64,000 nt of DNA from Carnobacterium_B sp045617425 (GCF_045617425.1 NZ_JAZLIO010000015.1:293609-357608), one strand, 5' to 3'. Counted from the stretch's first letter, positions 16,693 through 26,346 are shown. The notes: a model not told the origin generated them from the letters alone. Numbers and translations are program-made.

Positions 16693-17526
16693 TTATTTTG
16701 TTTTACGACGACGTGTAATAAATTTATTAGATTGAGCTTTCTTGTTACGTGTTTTCAATCCAAGAGCAGGTTTACCCCATGGAGTCATTGGACCAGCATG
16801 TCCGATTGGAGCTTTACCTTCACCACCACCGTGTGGGTGATCGTTAGGGTTCATTACAGAACCACGAACAGTTGGGCGTTTGCCTAACCAACGAGAACGT
16901 CCAGCTTTACCAATGTTGATCAATTCATGTTGTTCGTTACCAACAGAACCAATTGTTGCACGACAAGTTCCTAAGATTAGACGAACTTCACCTGAGTTTA
17001 AGCGGATCATTACGTATTTGCCTTCTTTACCTAACACTTGCGCGCTAGTTCCAGCTGAACGAACTAATTGTCCACCTTTACCTGGTTTCATTTCAATATT
17101 GTGGATTACAGTACCAGCAGGAATGTTTTCTAATAGAAGAGCATTTCCTGTTTTGATATCTACTGATTCTCCTGAAACGATTTGTTGTCCTACTTGGATT
17201 CCTTTAGGTGCGATGATGTATGTTTTAATACCATCAACGTATTGTACTAAAGCAATGTTAGCTGAGCGATTTGGATCGTACTCAATAGTTTTGATGATAC
17301 CCACGATACCGTCTTTATTACGTTTAAAGTCGATAACACGGTAATTACGTTTGTGTCCGCCACCACGGTGACGTACCATGATTTTACCAGCATTGTTACG
17401 TCCGGCTTTTCTTTTGTTTGGTTCCAACAATGTCTTTTCAGGCGTTGTTGAAGTGATTTCTGCGAAATCAGAACCAGTCATATTACGACGGCCGTTTGTG
17501 GTAGGTTTGTACTTTCTAATACCCAC
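16693..17526 (-). CDS. rplB: 50S ribosomal protein L2
   Basis: L2 (277 residues) is a primary 23S rRNA binder near the peptidyl transferase centre. MGIRKYKPTTNGRRNMT and the PNDHPHGGGEGKAPIG segment with its conserved histidine are present. Confidence 0.97.
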   Translation of the reverse strand: MGIRKYKPTTNGRRNMTGSDFAEITSTTPEKTLLEPNKRKAGRNNAGKIMVRHRGGGHKRNYRVIDFKRNKDGIVGIIKTIEYDPNRSANIALVQYVDGIKTYIIAPKGIQVGQQIVSGESVDIKTGNALLLENIPAGTVIHNIEMKPGKGGQLVRSAGTSAQVLGKEGKYVMIRLNSGEVRLILGTCRATIGSVGNEQHELINIGKAGRSRWLGKRPTVRGSVMNPNDHPHGGGEGKAPIGHAGPMTPWGKPALGLKTRNKKAQSNKFITRRRKTK

Positions 17527-17563
17527 GTGTTTTACCTCCCGATGTTTATTTTCAAAGCTTTAA

Positions 17564-17848
17564 TTAAGCTTCAAACAATTCGATTTCTTTTGATTCAGTT
17601 GTTAAAGTTACGATTGCTTTACGACGTTTTTTAGTGTATCCAGTATGTTTACCCATACGTTTTAATTTTCCACGTACGTTCATGATGTTAACATTAGAAA
17701 CTTTTACGTCAAAAATTTCTTCAATCGCTTGTTTTACTTGAGTTTTATTTGCGCGAACATCCACTTCGAAAGTGTATTTTTTGTTATCTTGAGCAGCCAT
17801 TGCTGCTTCAGTGATAATTGGGCGCAAGATTACGTCACGTACATCCAT
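17564..17848 (-). CDS. rplW: 50S ribosomal protein L23
   Basis: L23 (94 residues) lies at the exit tunnel and docks trigger factor and SRP. DVILRPIITEAAM and the NKTQVKQAIEEIFDVKV motif are diagnostic. Its start overlaps the rplD stop by one base. Confidence 0.97.
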   Translation of the reverse strand: MDVRDVILRPIITEAAMAAQDNKKYTFEVDVRANKTQVKQAIEEIFDVKVSNVNIMNVRGKLKRMGKHTGYTKKRRKAIVTLTTESKEIELFEA

Positions 17849-18471
17849 TATTGAAGAACCTCCTCTAGCTTAGTTAGAGCAGTTTGTGTCAAAATCAATT
17901 TTTCATGCGCTACAACATCTAACACAGTAACATTATCAAAAGCTACAACTTTAACTCCTGGAAGGTTACGGGCAGATAATGTTGCGAAATCATTGTCGTT
18001 TTCTACTACGATAAACGCTTTAGAATCAACATTTAGATTTTTTAACACTTGTGCAAATTCTTTAGTTTTTGGTGCATCAAAGTTCAATGCGTCAACAACG
18101 ATTAAATCTCCGCTTACTACTTTAGTAGAAAGAACAGATTTGATTGCTAAGCGACGAACTTTTTTAGGAAGTTTGTAGCTGTATGAACGTGGAGTTGGTC
18201 CGAAGACGATTCCACCACCGCGCCATTGTGGAGATCTGATTGACCCTTGACGAGCACGACCAGTTCCTTTTTGAGCCCACGGTTTACGTCCACCACCGCG
18301 TACTGCACTGCGGTTTTTAACTGCGTGATTTCCTTGTCTTAATGAAGCACGTTGCATGATGATTGCATCAAAAACAACGTTTTCGTTTGGTTCAATACCG
18401 AAAATAGCGTCGTTTAAAGTAACTTCACCATTTTGTGTACCATCTTGTTTGTATAAGGCTACGTTTGGCAT
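17848..18471 (-). CDS. rplD: 50S ribosomal protein L4
   Basis: L4 (207 residues) reaches into the exit tunnel through the loop RGGGRKPWAQKGTGRARQGSIRSPQ, which is intact. In proteobacteria L4 also represses the S10 operon; here the S10 leader could be under different control. Confidence 0.97.
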   Translation of the reverse strand: MPNVALYKQDGTQNGEVTLNDAIFGIEPNENVVFDAIIMQRASLRQGNHAVKNRSAVRGGGRKPWAQKGTGRARQGSIRSPQWRGGGIVFGPTPRSYSYKLPKKVRRLAIKSVLSTKVVSGDLIVVDALNFDAPKTKEFAQVLKNLNVDSKAFIVVENDNDFATLSARNLPGVKVVAFDNVTVLDVVAHEKLILTQTALTKLEEVLQ

Positions 18472-18496
18472 TCCTTTGTTCCTCCTCTCTTAATTT

Positions 18497-19129
18497 TTAT
18501 TTAGCTTTTTGAAAAGCTGATTTAATTTGGATTAAGGATTTTTTAGACCCAGGTACATTTCCTTTAATAAGAATTACATTTTTTTCGACGTCAACACGAA
18601 CAACTTCAAGATTCTTGATAGTTACGCGGTTTCCGCCCATACGACCTGGTAGTAATGTGCGTTTGAACACACGGTTAGGATCTACAGGACCCATTGAACC
18701 TGGACGACGGTGGTGACGAGATCCGTGGGACATTGGTCCACGACTATGTCCGTGGCGTTTAATAACACCTTGGAATCCTTTACCTTTGGTAGTCCCCGTT
18801 ACATTAACGATGTCTCCAGCTTTGAAAGCATCAACTTTCACTTCTTGTCCTACTTCGTAGTCCCCAAGCTCAACATCGTCAAATTCACGAATGAAGCGCT
18901 TAGGAGTAGCGTTTGCTTTTGCTACGTGACCCATTGCAGGTTTATTAGACAATACTTCACGTTTATCTTGGTAACCCAATTGAACTGCTTCGTAACCATC
19001 CGTTTCGATTGTTTTAACTTGTAAAACAACGTTTGGAGTTGCTTCGATTACAGTTACTGGAATTAATTCACCAGACTCAGTAAAGACTTGTGTCATTCCT
19101 ACTTTTTTTCCTAAGATTCCTTTGGTCAT
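18497..19129 (-). CDS. rplC: 50S ribosomal protein L3
   Basis: L3 (210 residues, MTKGILGKKVGMTQVF) starts 50S assembly and its loop approaches the peptidyl transferase centre. The conserved segment RHHRRPGSMG is present. It lies between rpsJ and rplD. Confidence 0.97.
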   Translation of the reverse strand: MTKGILGKKVGMTQVFTESGELIPVTVIEATPNVVLQVKTIETDGYEAVQLGYQDKREVLSNKPAMGHVAKANATPKRFIREFDDVELGDYEVGQEVKVDAFKAGDIVNVTGTTKGKGFQGVIKRHGHSRGPMSHGSRHHRRPGSMGPVDPNRVFKRTLLPGRMGGNRVTIKNLEVVRVDVEKNVILIKGNVPGSKKSLIQIKSAFQKAK

Positions 19130-19156
19130 GAGTACACCTCCATTATTTTTTTAAAA

Positions 19157-19465
19157 TTAAAGCTTGATTTCGATATCTACGCCAGATGGTAGATCTAGTT
19201 TTGTTAAAGCATCAACAGTTTTAGATGTTGGATTAACAATATCAATCACACGTTTGTGTGTACGCATTTCAAATTGTTCGCGAGAATCTTTATATTTGTG
19301 AGTCGCACGGATCACAGTGTAAAGAGTTCTTTCTGTTGGCAATGGAATTGGACCAGATACACTAGCACCAGTTCTTTTTGCTGTTTCTACAATTTTTTCC
19401 GCTGATTGATCTAAGATACGATGTTCATATGCTTTTAAGCGGATACGAATCTTTTGTTTTGCCAT
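19157..19465 (-). CDS. rpsJ: 30S ribosomal protein S10 (NusE)
   Basis: S10 (102 residues) is both a 30S head protein and the antitermination factor NusE, which pairs with NusB and NusG. MAKQKIRIRLKAYEHRILDQSAEKIVETAKRTGA is characteristic. It is the first gene of the S10 operon and follows a promoter and long leader. Confidence 0.97.
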   Translation of the reverse strand: MAKQKIRIRLKAYEHRILDQSAEKIVETAKRTGASVSGPIPLPTERTLYTVIRATHKYKDSREQFEMRTHKRVIDIVNPTSKTVDALTKLDLPSGVDIEIKL

Positions 19466-19630
19466 TATTTTCCCTCCTTCGCCTATTTTTATAAATTAGA
19501 CATTGCTCCACGAAAATTTCCGTCACACGCGCCGTGACAAAGCGGCCGGGTGTGTCGCAACCTCTCGTTTCATAGCCATTGGGTTTCTTTCGAATACCCC
19601 TAGCACGATTCCACTTATGAAATCAGCACC
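19466..19630 (-). promoter_or_regulatory. S10 operon 5' leader
   Basis: A roughly 165-base untranslated leader between the promoter and rpsJ. It is markedly GC-rich in places and has pairing blocks, such as a GTCAC...GTGAC hairpin at about 19520-19540 and a nearby CGGCCGGG segment. A regulatory S10 leader is plausible by position; the fold was not computed. Confidence 0.5.
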
Positions 19631-19636
19631 TTTTTA

Positions 19637-19665
19637 ATTATACAAAAAAACACTTTTTTAATCAA
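19637..19665 (-). promoter_or_regulatory. S10 operon promoter
   Basis: Minus strand TTGATT (19665-19660), 17-base spacer, TATAAT (19642-19637). The spacer is rich in A and T tracts. It is the only strong promoter upstream of rpsJ and probably drives the large ribosomal operon. Confidence 0.85.
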
Positions 19666-19753
19666 GCTTTTTTTGATGTTTGCTAAATTAATTTATTCTA
19701 TCTAAAAAATAGTTCTCTATTTTTACAATTTTCCTCATTTATCCTGTTTCATG

Positions 19754-19807
19754 AAAAAAATAAACTAAGTTAGGATTACATCAACGTTTCCCATCTTAGC
19801 TTATTTT
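19754..19807 (-). terminator. Terminator downstream of ilvE
   Basis: On the minus strand AAAATAAGCTAAG pairs with CTTAGTTTATTTT (one mismatch) and is followed by further T residues. It lies about 70 bases after the ilvE stop and separates it from the S10 promoter. Confidence 0.6.
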
Positions 19808-19874
19808 GTTTTGTTTGTCTATTTATTTGTTTGATTAATTTCTTTCTTCTATATAATATCCTAACCGTTTTACT

Positions 19875-20900
19875 TTATTCTACTTTTTGAATCCAACCAC
19901 TTGGTGCTTCTATATCACCATATTGAATTCCGGTAAGTTCTTCATATAATCTCTTTGTCACTGGTCCAGTTTCTGTTTCACTATAAAAGACATGAAAATC
20001 ATCTTTATTTTGTATTCCACCAATTGGCGAAATAACAGCAGCCGTCCCACAAGCCCCAGCTTCTTTAAAATCATCTAGTTGATTAATCAATACATCTCCT
20101 TCGACAACTTCAAGTCCCAAACGTTCTTTTGCTAAATAAAGCAATGAATATTTTGTGATACTCGGCAAAATAGAAGGCGATACAGGTGTCACAAATTTAT
20201 TGTCTTTTGTAATCCCAAAGAAATTTGCTGAACCTACTTCTTCTATCTTCGTATGGGTTGTCGGATCTAAATAAATTGCATCACTAAAGTTGCGCTTATG
20301 AGCTTCAGCTCCCGGAAGTAAGCTACCTCCATAATTCCCTCCAACTTTTGCTGCTCCAGTTCCATTTCCAGCAGCTCTATCATAATCAGAAACCATAAAG
20401 TTAGTAGGTTTCAGTCCACCTTTAAAGTAGGCTCCAACAGGCATACAAAAAATAGAAAATAAATATTCTTCTGCTGGCTTTACTCCAATATTATCTCCTA
20501 CACCAATCATATATGGACGAAGATATAATGAACCTCCTGTACCATATGGTGGAATGTACTGTTCATTTGCTTTTACTACTTTTTTAACAGCCTCAATAAA
20601 TGCATCTGTCGGTATAGCAGGCATCATTAATCTACTACAGCTGCGTTGCATACGTTCAGCATTTTGATCCGGTCGGAACAAATTGATTGAACCGTCTTTT
20701 GTTCGGTAAGCTTTCATCCCTTCAAAAACCGTTTGTCCATAGTGTAAGGCCGTCGACCCTTCACTGATATGAACTTTATTGTCTTCTGACAAAGTTCCAT
20801 TATCCCATTCTCCATCTTTCCAGAACGAAACGTATCTATAATCGGTTTTTATGTAACTAAAACCTAAATTATTCCAGTCAATATCTACAGTTTTTGTCAT
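19875..20900 (-). CDS. ilvE: Branched-chain amino acid aminotransferase
   Basis: A fold-type IV PLP enzyme that transaminates leucine, isoleucine and valine with 2-oxoglutarate. The PLP lysine is in AAKVGGNYGGSL, and the downstream KIEEVGSANFFGI glutamate motif is present. The 341-residue protein starts at the ATG at 20900 (MTKTVDIDW), seven bases after AAGGAG; an upstream in-frame ATA/ATG extension lacks a ribosome binding site. It stands alone between the kinase gene and the S10 operon, with its own terminator. In lactic acid bacteria this enzyme mostly serves amino-acid catabolism and flavour-acid formation. Confidence 0.93.
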   Translation of the reverse strand: MTKTVDIDWNNLGFSYIKTDYRYVSFWKDGEWDNGTLSEDNKVHISEGSTALHYGQTVFEGMKAYRTKDGSINLFRPDQNAERMQRSCSRLMMPAIPTDAFIEAVKKVVKANEQYIPPYGTGGSLYLRPYMIGVGDNIGVKPAEEYLFSIFCMPVGAYFKGGLKPTNFMVSDYDRAAGNGTGAAKVGGNYGGSLLPGAEAHKRNFSDAIYLDPTTHTKIEEVGSANFFGITKDNKFVTPVSPSILPSITKYSLLYLAKERLGLEVVEGDVLINQLDDFKEAGACGTAAVISPIGGIQNKDDFHVFYSETETGPVTKRLYEELTGIQYGDIEAPSGWIQKVE

Positions 20901-21005
20901 TCTATCACTCCTTATCACTAATGCTCTTTAGTGTAACATATCAATGATAAAATTATGAGAGTTTTCTTACTACTATATAAATTTTATCATATGTATATTC
21001 AATTT

Positions 21006-21503
21006 TCACTTTCCTAAGTCATTCATTATAACTTGCACAACATCTTCTTGAGTCAACTCTTTTAGAATCAATCTTTCATGTGGAATTCCTAGATAATCTT
21101 TTTCATTCCACCAACTACGCATTTCATTCTCGCCAAATTCATTTACCTTTGTCCTTTTCTTATGTCTGTCAAAAGTCTCGTCAAAAGGTATGTCAAAGTA
21201 GTAAACATAAACATGCGGTTTAAACATATTTATTAAATCTAGCAGCATTCTTTTATACCTCTTATTTACCATGATCCCTTCCACAATGACAAAAGGACAT
21301 TTCCCTAATCCATATTCAGTAATTTGCTTGATTAAATCGATAGATAGATTGCCTTCTCGATCATTGACTTTAAGCATATCTCGTCTAACTACATCTTGAG
21401 AAACAACTAAAGTAGCTTCTCCCAATAGTTCTTGCAATTTTAAAGCCGTTGTTGTTTTACCACTTCCAGAATTTCCACGTAATATAATTAGTTTTGAATC
21501 CAT
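21006..21503 (-). CDS. P-loop kinase-like protein (AAA_33 / zeta-toxin-like fold)
   Basis: A 165-residue protein with an N-terminal P-loop, GNSGSGKTT, and an overall layout of small nucleotide or metabolite kinases: a VVSQDVVRRDML substrate-side segment, a VIVEGIM strand and a YYFDIPFDETFDRHKKR lid-like region. The substrate is unknown. It resembles uncharacterised kinases often annotated as ATP-binding protein or zeta-toxin family, but no antitoxin partner is adjacent, so a toxin role is not supported. It lies between tuf and ilvE with intergenic gaps on both sides, so it is likely a single-gene unit. Confidence 0.7.
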   Translation of the reverse strand: MDSKLIILRGNSGSGKTTTALKLQELLGEATLVVSQDVVRRDMLKVNDREGNLSIDLIKQITEYGLGKCPFVIVEGIMVNKRYKRMLLDLINMFKPHVYVYYFDIPFDETFDRHKKRTKVNEFGENEMRSWWNEKDYLGIPHERLILKELTQEDVVQVIMNDLGK

Positions 21504-21602
21504 CTTTACAACTCCTAATGATTAGATAGTCAGTTAATCTTTTTATCTATTATACTCTATTCATAAAAATTTTATTTTGAAAACTAGTACAAGTTGCCAA
21601 AT

Positions 21603-21637
21603 AAAAAAGCCCTGTCACAATGACAGAGCTTTTTTCT
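21603..21637 (-). terminator. Terminator downstream of tuf
   Basis: AAAAAAGC-C-CTGTCA / TGACAG-A-GCTTTTTT with a 3-base loop, about 60 bases after the tuf stop. Flanking A and T tracts make it able to work in both directions. Confidence 0.88.
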
Positions 21638-21696
21638 CGTATGATCACGCTCTATACCAGATAGAGTCAATGTTTATTGTTTATTCTTAGAGTTGA

Positions 21697-22887
21697 TTAA
21701 GCTTCGATTGAAGCAACAACGCCGGCTCCAACAGTACGTCCACCTTCACGAATAGTGAATTTAGTACCTGGGTCGATAGCGATAGGTGCAATCAATTCAA
21801 CGTTGATTGTAACGTTGTCTCCTGGCATAACCATTTCAGTACCTTCTGGTAACTCAACAACACCAGTTACGTCAGTAGTACGGAAGTAAAATTGTGGGCG
21901 GTAGTTAGCGAAGAATGGAGTGTGACGTCCACCTTCTTCTTTAGATAAGATATAAACTTCACCTGAGAATTTTGTATGTGGAGTAATTGAACCTGGTTTA
22001 GCTAAAACTTGTCCACGTTGGATGTCTTCACGAGCAACCCCACGTAATAATGCACCAATGTTGTCCCCTGCTTGAGCAAAGTCTAACAATTTACGGAACA
22101 TTTCAACACCAGTAACTGTTGATTTAGTAGTAGCTTCATGAATTCCGATGATTTCTACTTCTTCACCGACTTTGATTTGTCCAGTTTCTACACGTCCTGT
22201 AGCAACTGTTCCACGTCCAGTAATTGAGAATACATCCTCAACTGGCATCATGAATGGTTTGTCAGTATCACGTTCTGGAGTTGGGATGTAAGAATCTACA
22301 GCATCCATCAATTCCATGATTTTATCTTCGAATTCTTCAACGCCTTCAAGAGCTTTAAGAGCTGAACCAGAGATAACTGGAGTGTCATCGCCTGGGAAGT
22401 CATATTCAGACAATAAGTCACGAACTTCCATTTCAACTAATTCTAATAATTCTTCATCATCAACTTGGTCAACTTTGTTTAAGAAAACAACGATGTATGG
22501 AACACCAACTTGGCGAGACAATAGAATGTGTTCACGAGTTTGTGGCATTGGACCATCAGCAGCAGATACTACTAAGATAGCTCCATCCATTTGTGCAGCA
22601 CCAGTGATCATGTTTTTAACATAGTCAGCATGGCCTGGGCAGTCTACGTGAGCGTAGTGACGAGTTTCAGTTTCGTATTCAACGTGAGAAGTGTTGATCG
22701 TGATTCCACGTTCGCGTTCTTCAGGAGCTCCATCGATTGAAGCGTAGTCCGTTGCAGTACTCTTGAAACCTCTTTTAGCTAATACAGTTGTGATTGCAGC
22801 AGTTAATGTTGTTTTACCATGGTCAACGTGTCCAATAGTACCAATGTTAACATGCGTTTTTGAGCGATCGTATTTTTCTTTTGCCAT
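21697..22887 (-). CDS. tuf: Elongation factor Tu
   Basis: EF-Tu delivers aminoacyl-tRNA to the ribosome. It has 396 residues with G1 GHVDHGKTT (19-27), G3 DCPGHADY, G4 NKVD and the three-domain layout. A single copy is visible, in the str operon order rpsL-rpsG-fusA-tuf, and it has its own promoter in the fusA-tuf gap. Confidence 0.98.
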   Translation of the reverse strand: MAKEKYDRSKTHVNIGTIGHVDHGKTTLTAAITTVLAKRGFKSTATDYASIDGAPEERERGITINTSHVEYETETRHYAHVDCPGHADYVKNMITGAAQMDGAILVVSAADGPMPQTREHILLSRQVGVPYIVVFLNKVDQVDDEELLELVEMEVRDLLSEYDFPGDDTPVISGSALKALEGVEEFEDKIMELMDAVDSYIPTPERDTDKPFMMPVEDVFSITGRGTVATGRVETGQIKVGEEVEIIGIHEATTKSTVTGVEMFRKLLDFAQAGDNIGALLRGVAREDIQRGQVLAKPGSITPHTKFSGEVYILSKEEGGRHTPFFANYRPQFYFRTTDVTGVVELPEGTEMVMPGDNVTINVELIAPIAIDPGTKFTIREGGRTVGAGVVASIEA

Positions 22888-22970
22888 TTTAGTAATTTCC
22901 TCCTCATAGTGAGTTGTTTTTTTAGTGATAAGAACAGAATAAGATTATTCCGCCCCCATCATTTGTAAAA

Positions 22971-22999
22971 ATTATAACGATTATCCATTAGAAAATCAA
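22971..22999 (-). promoter_or_regulatory. tuf promoter
   Basis: Minus strand TTGATT (22999-22994), 17-base spacer, TATAAT (22976-22971) in the 139-base gap between fusA and tuf. It would raise EF-Tu above the level given by the str operon. Confidence 0.82.
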
Positions 23000-23026
23000 T
23001 ACTTAACGTTGGAGAGCAAATTAAGA

Positions 23027-25114
23027 TTAGTTTGCTGATCCGCCATTTTTCTTGATAATTTCTTCAGAAATAGATTTTGGTACATCTTCATAATGATCAA
23101 ATGTCATTGAGAAAGTACCGCGACCTTGTGTTGCTGAACGTAATGCAGTTGCATAACCGAACATTTCAGCCAATGGAATCATACCTTTAACGATAGTAGT
23201 ATTTCCACGAGCTTCAGAACCTTCGATACGTCCACGACGAGCAGAGATGTGTCCCATTACGTCTCCTAAATAATCTTCAGGAATTGTAATTTCAACGCCC
23301 ATCATAGGCTCTAAGATAACTGGATTTGCTTTTTTAGCAGCATTTTTCAATGCCATTGAAGCAGCAACTTTAAAGGCAGTTTCATTTGAATCGACATCAT
23401 GGTATGAACCATCATAAAGTTTTGCTTTAATATCAACTAATGGATATCCAGCAAGAACTCCGTTGTCTAATGAAGCTTCCAAACCAGCTTTAACTGCTGG
23501 GATATATTCACGAGGAACAGTACCACCAACGATTGCATCCTCAAAGTCAAAACCTTTTCCTTCTTCATTAGGAGAGAATTCGATCCATACGTGACCGTAT
23601 TGACCTTTACCACCTGATTGACGAACGAATTTACCTTCTGCTTGAGTAGAACCACGGAATGTTTCACGATAAGAAACTTGTGGAGCACCAACACTAGCTT
23701 CAACATTGAATTCACGTCTCATACGGTCAACAATGATGTCCAAGTGTAACTCACCCATACCAGCAATAATTGTTTCGCCAGTTTCGTGGTCAGTTTCAGC
23801 ACGGAAAGTTGGATCTTCTTCAGCAAGTTTTTGTAACGCAACACCCATTTTATCTTGGTCAGCTTTTGATTTTGGTTCAATAGCTACTTGGATAACTGGT
23901 TCTGGGAAGTCCATTGATTCTAAGATTACTTGACTTTTTTCATCACACAAAGTATCCCCAGTAGTCGTATTTTTCAATCCGACAGCTGCTGCAATATCGC
24001 CAGCAAACACTTCAGGAATTTCGCTACGAGAGTTCGCATGCATTTGCAAGATACGACCTACACGTTCACGTTTTCCTTTAGTTGAGTTTTGTACATAAGA
24101 TCCTGCTTGTAACGTACCAGAATAAACACGGAAGAAAGTTAAACGACCTACGTACGGGTCAGTCATAACTTTAAATGCCAATGCTGAGAATGGTTCGCTG
24201 TCATCAGCATGACGTTCTACAGTTTCTTCAGAATCAGGTAAGATTCCTTGGATTGCAGGTACATCAAGTGGTGACGGTAGGTAGTCAACGACTGCATCAA
24301 GCATTAATTGAACACCTTTGTTTTTAAATGCTGAACCACATAAAACTGGGTAGAATTCAACGTTAACTGTTGCAGTACGGATAGCTTTTTTCAATTCAGC
24401 TTCAGAGATCTCTTCACCTTCAAGATATTTCTCCATTAAAGCTTCATCTGTATCTGCTACTGCTTCAACTAATTTTGTACGCCATTCTTCTGCTAATTCA
24501 ACGTATTCTTCAGGAATGTCTTCCTCACGGATATCTGTTCCTAAGTCATTTGTATACATTTCAGCTTTCATCTTGATCAAGTCAATGATACCTGTGAAGT
24601 TATCTTCAGCACCAATTGGCAATTGAATCGGATGAGCGTTTGCTTGTAGACGGTCAAGAATAGTACCAACAGAATACAAGAAATCTGCACCTGTTTTATC
24701 CATTTTATTTACAAATACAATACGAGGTACGCCGTAAGTTGTTGCTTGACGCCAAACTGTTTCAGTTTGAGGCTCAACACCTGATTGTGCATCAAGTAAA
24801 GCAACAGCACCATCTAAAACACGTAGAGAACGTTCTACTTCAACAGTGAAGTCAACGTGACCAGGAGTATCGATGATGTTTACGCGGTGATCATGCCAAG
24901 CAGCTGTTGTTGCAGCTGATGTAATTGTAATACCACGTTCTTGTTCTTGTTCCATCCAGTCCATTTGTGAAGCACCCTCATGGGTTTCACCAATTTTATG
25001 GATTTTACCAGTATAATACAGAACACGTTCAGTTGTTGTTGTTTTACCAGCATCAATATGAGCCATGATTCCAATATTACGGGTATTCTCTAGAGAAAAT
25101 TCTCTTTTTGCCAT
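23027..25114 (-). CDS. fusA: Elongation factor G
   Basis: EF-G drives translocation and, with RRF, ribosome recycling. The protein has 695 residues with G1 AHIDAGKTTTTE, G3 DTPGHVDF, G4 NKMD and five domains up to the C-terminal domain IV-V region. The drug-target segments look ordinary. It lies between rpsG and tuf. Confidence 0.98.
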   Translation of the reverse strand: MAKREFSLENTRNIGIMAHIDAGKTTTTERVLYYTGKIHKIGETHEGASQMDWMEQEQERGITITSAATTAAWHDHRVNIIDTPGHVDFTVEVERSLRVLDGAVALLDAQSGVEPQTETVWRQATTYGVPRIVFVNKMDKTGADFLYSVGTILDRLQANAHPIQLPIGAEDNFTGIIDLIKMKAEMYTNDLGTDIREEDIPEEYVELAEEWRTKLVEAVADTDEALMEKYLEGEEISEAELKKAIRTATVNVEFYPVLCGSAFKNKGVQLMLDAVVDYLPSPLDVPAIQGILPDSEETVERHADDSEPFSALAFKVMTDPYVGRLTFFRVYSGTLQAGSYVQNSTKGKRERVGRILQMHANSRSEIPEVFAGDIAAAVGLKNTTTGDTLCDEKSQVILESMDFPEPVIQVAIEPKSKADQDKMGVALQKLAEEDPTFRAETDHETGETIIAGMGELHLDIIVDRMRREFNVEASVGAPQVSYRETFRGSTQAEGKFVRQSGGKGQYGHVWIEFSPNEEGKGFDFEDAIVGGTVPREYIPAVKAGLEASLDNGVLAGYPLVDIKAKLYDGSYHDVDSNETAFKVAASMALKNAAKKANPVILEPMMGVEITIPEDYLGDVMGHISARRGRIEGSEARGNTTIVKGMIPLAEMFGYATALRSATQGRGTFSMTFDHYEDVPKSISEEIIKKNGGSAN

Positions 25115-25172
25115 CTTGCAATAACACCTCTCTTAATTTAATTTGAACTAAGAAACTTCAATTCTTCCTTTA

Positions 25173-25204
25173 AAGGCTAAGGTGCACAAGTGCACCAAAG
25201 CCTT
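25173..25204 (-). other. Hairpin in the rpsG-fusA gap
   Basis: A nested palindrome with GGTGCAC / GTGCACC as core and outer AAGGCT / AGCCTT pairs in the 104-base gap. There is no real T-run after it, so it may be an RNA processing or regulatory structure rather than a terminator. Confidence 0.5.
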
Positions 25205-25218
25205 CTCTAGAAAAAATC

Positions 25219-25689
25219 TTACCAACGGTAATGAGCAAAAGCTTTATTTGCTTCAGCCATTTTATGAGTGTCTTCACGTTTTTTAACTGCTGCTCCAGTA
25301 TTGTTAGCAGCATCCATGATTTCTTTAGCAAGACGTTGTTCCATAGTATCTTCTCCACGTAGACGAGAGTAGCTTACTAACCAACGAAGAGCAAGAGCCG
25401 TACGACGTTCTGGACGAACTTCGATTGGAACTTGGTAGTTAGAACCCCCAACACGGCGAGCTTTAACTTCAAGAACAGGCATGATATTTTTCATTGCTTG
25501 TTCAAATACTTCAATAGGTTCGTTGCCAGTTTGTTCTTTAATCATGTCAAATGCATTATAAAGAATTGTAGCAGCTTTCCCACGTTTTCCGTCAACCATG
25601 ATACGGTTGATCAAACGAGTTACAAGTTTAGAATTATAAAGTGGATCAGGTAAAACATCACGTTTAGTAATAGGACCTTTACGAGGCAT
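25219..25689 (-). CDS. rpsG: 30S ribosomal protein S7
   Basis: S7 (156 residues, MPRKGPITKRDVLPDPLYNSKLVTRLINR) starts assembly of the 30S head. The C-terminal AEANKAFAHYRW is typical. It follows rpsL in the str operon. Confidence 0.97.
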   Translation of the reverse strand: MPRKGPITKRDVLPDPLYNSKLVTRLINRIMVDGKRGKAATILYNAFDMIKEQTGNEPIEVFEQAMKNIMPVLEVKARRVGGSNYQVPIEVRPERRTALALRWLVSYSRLRGEDTMEQRLAKEIMDAANNTGAAVKKREDTHKMAEANKAFAHYRW

Positions 25690-25760
25690 CCAAATTCCTC
25701 CTTTCGATAATAATTATCTTTTTAGAATAGTTTTTTTATTTCATTTAAGCAATAAGCTTA

Positions 25761-26171
25761 TTATTTAGGGCGTTTAGTTCCGTATTTAGAACGGCTTTGT
25801 TTACGATCTGCAACACCAGCAGTATCTAAAGCTCCACGAACGATGTGGTAACGAACTCCTGGTAAATCTTTCACTCGTCCTCCACGTAAAAGAACCACAC
25901 TATGTTCTTGCAAGTTGTGACCTTCACCTGGGATATAAGCAGTTACTTCAATTAAGTTAGACAAACGAACACGTGCATATTTACGTAACGCTGAGTTAGG
26001 TTTTTTAGGAGTCATAGTTCCCACACGAGTACAAACACCACGTTTTTGAGGTGAGTTTACTGTTGTTTGTTTTTTTCTTTTGCTGTTGTAACCTCTGTTT
26101 AAAGCCGGAGATTCAGACTTTTCAATTTTTGATTTACGAGGTTTACGTACTAATTGATTAATAGTAGGCAT
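25761..26171 (-). CDS. rpsL: 30S ribosomal protein S12
   Basis: S12 (136 residues) acts in decoding. The TPKKPNSALRK and GGRVKDLPGVRYH segments carry the usual lysines, so no streptomycin-resistance substitution is seen. It is the first gene of the str operon, with promoter and leader upstream. Confidence 0.97.
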   Translation of the reverse strand: MPTINQLVRKPRKSKIEKSESPALNRGYNSKRKKQTTVNSPQKRGVCTRVGTMTPKKPNSALRKYARVRLSNLIEVTAYIPGEGHNLQEHSVVLLRGGRVKDLPGVRYHIVRGALDTAGVADRKQSRSKYGTKRPK

Positions 26172-26340
26172 CGATTGTTTCCTCCTTCCCTATGTTATTA
26201 TTCTAGTCCACACATCCAGGCGGTTCTTTTTTCAGCAAAAAAATAAGTGCTGCAAAACTGCAACCAACCAGTCTGTATAGTTTAAGGCCAATGTACCAGT
26301 CAGCACGACTGATAGACAGGAATCTGCGTACAAAAGCACC
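26172..26340 (-). promoter_or_regulatory. str operon 5' leader
   Basis: About 170 untranslated bases between the promoter and rpsL with several short self-complementary blocks. The divergent comC-like gene begins beyond the promoter, so no gene is encoded here. A specific regulatory role is not shown. Confidence 0.4.
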
Positions 26341-26346
26341 TTTTGA

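Noticed and set aside
21006..21503. Zeta toxin of a toxin-antitoxin pair
   Set aside because: The P-loop kinase fold fits loosely, but no small antitoxin gene is next to it, so a toxin call is not supported.
23467..23715. Out-of-frame minus-strand frame inside fusA
   Set aside because: It is a frame-shifted shadow of EF-G with biased composition and no start signals.
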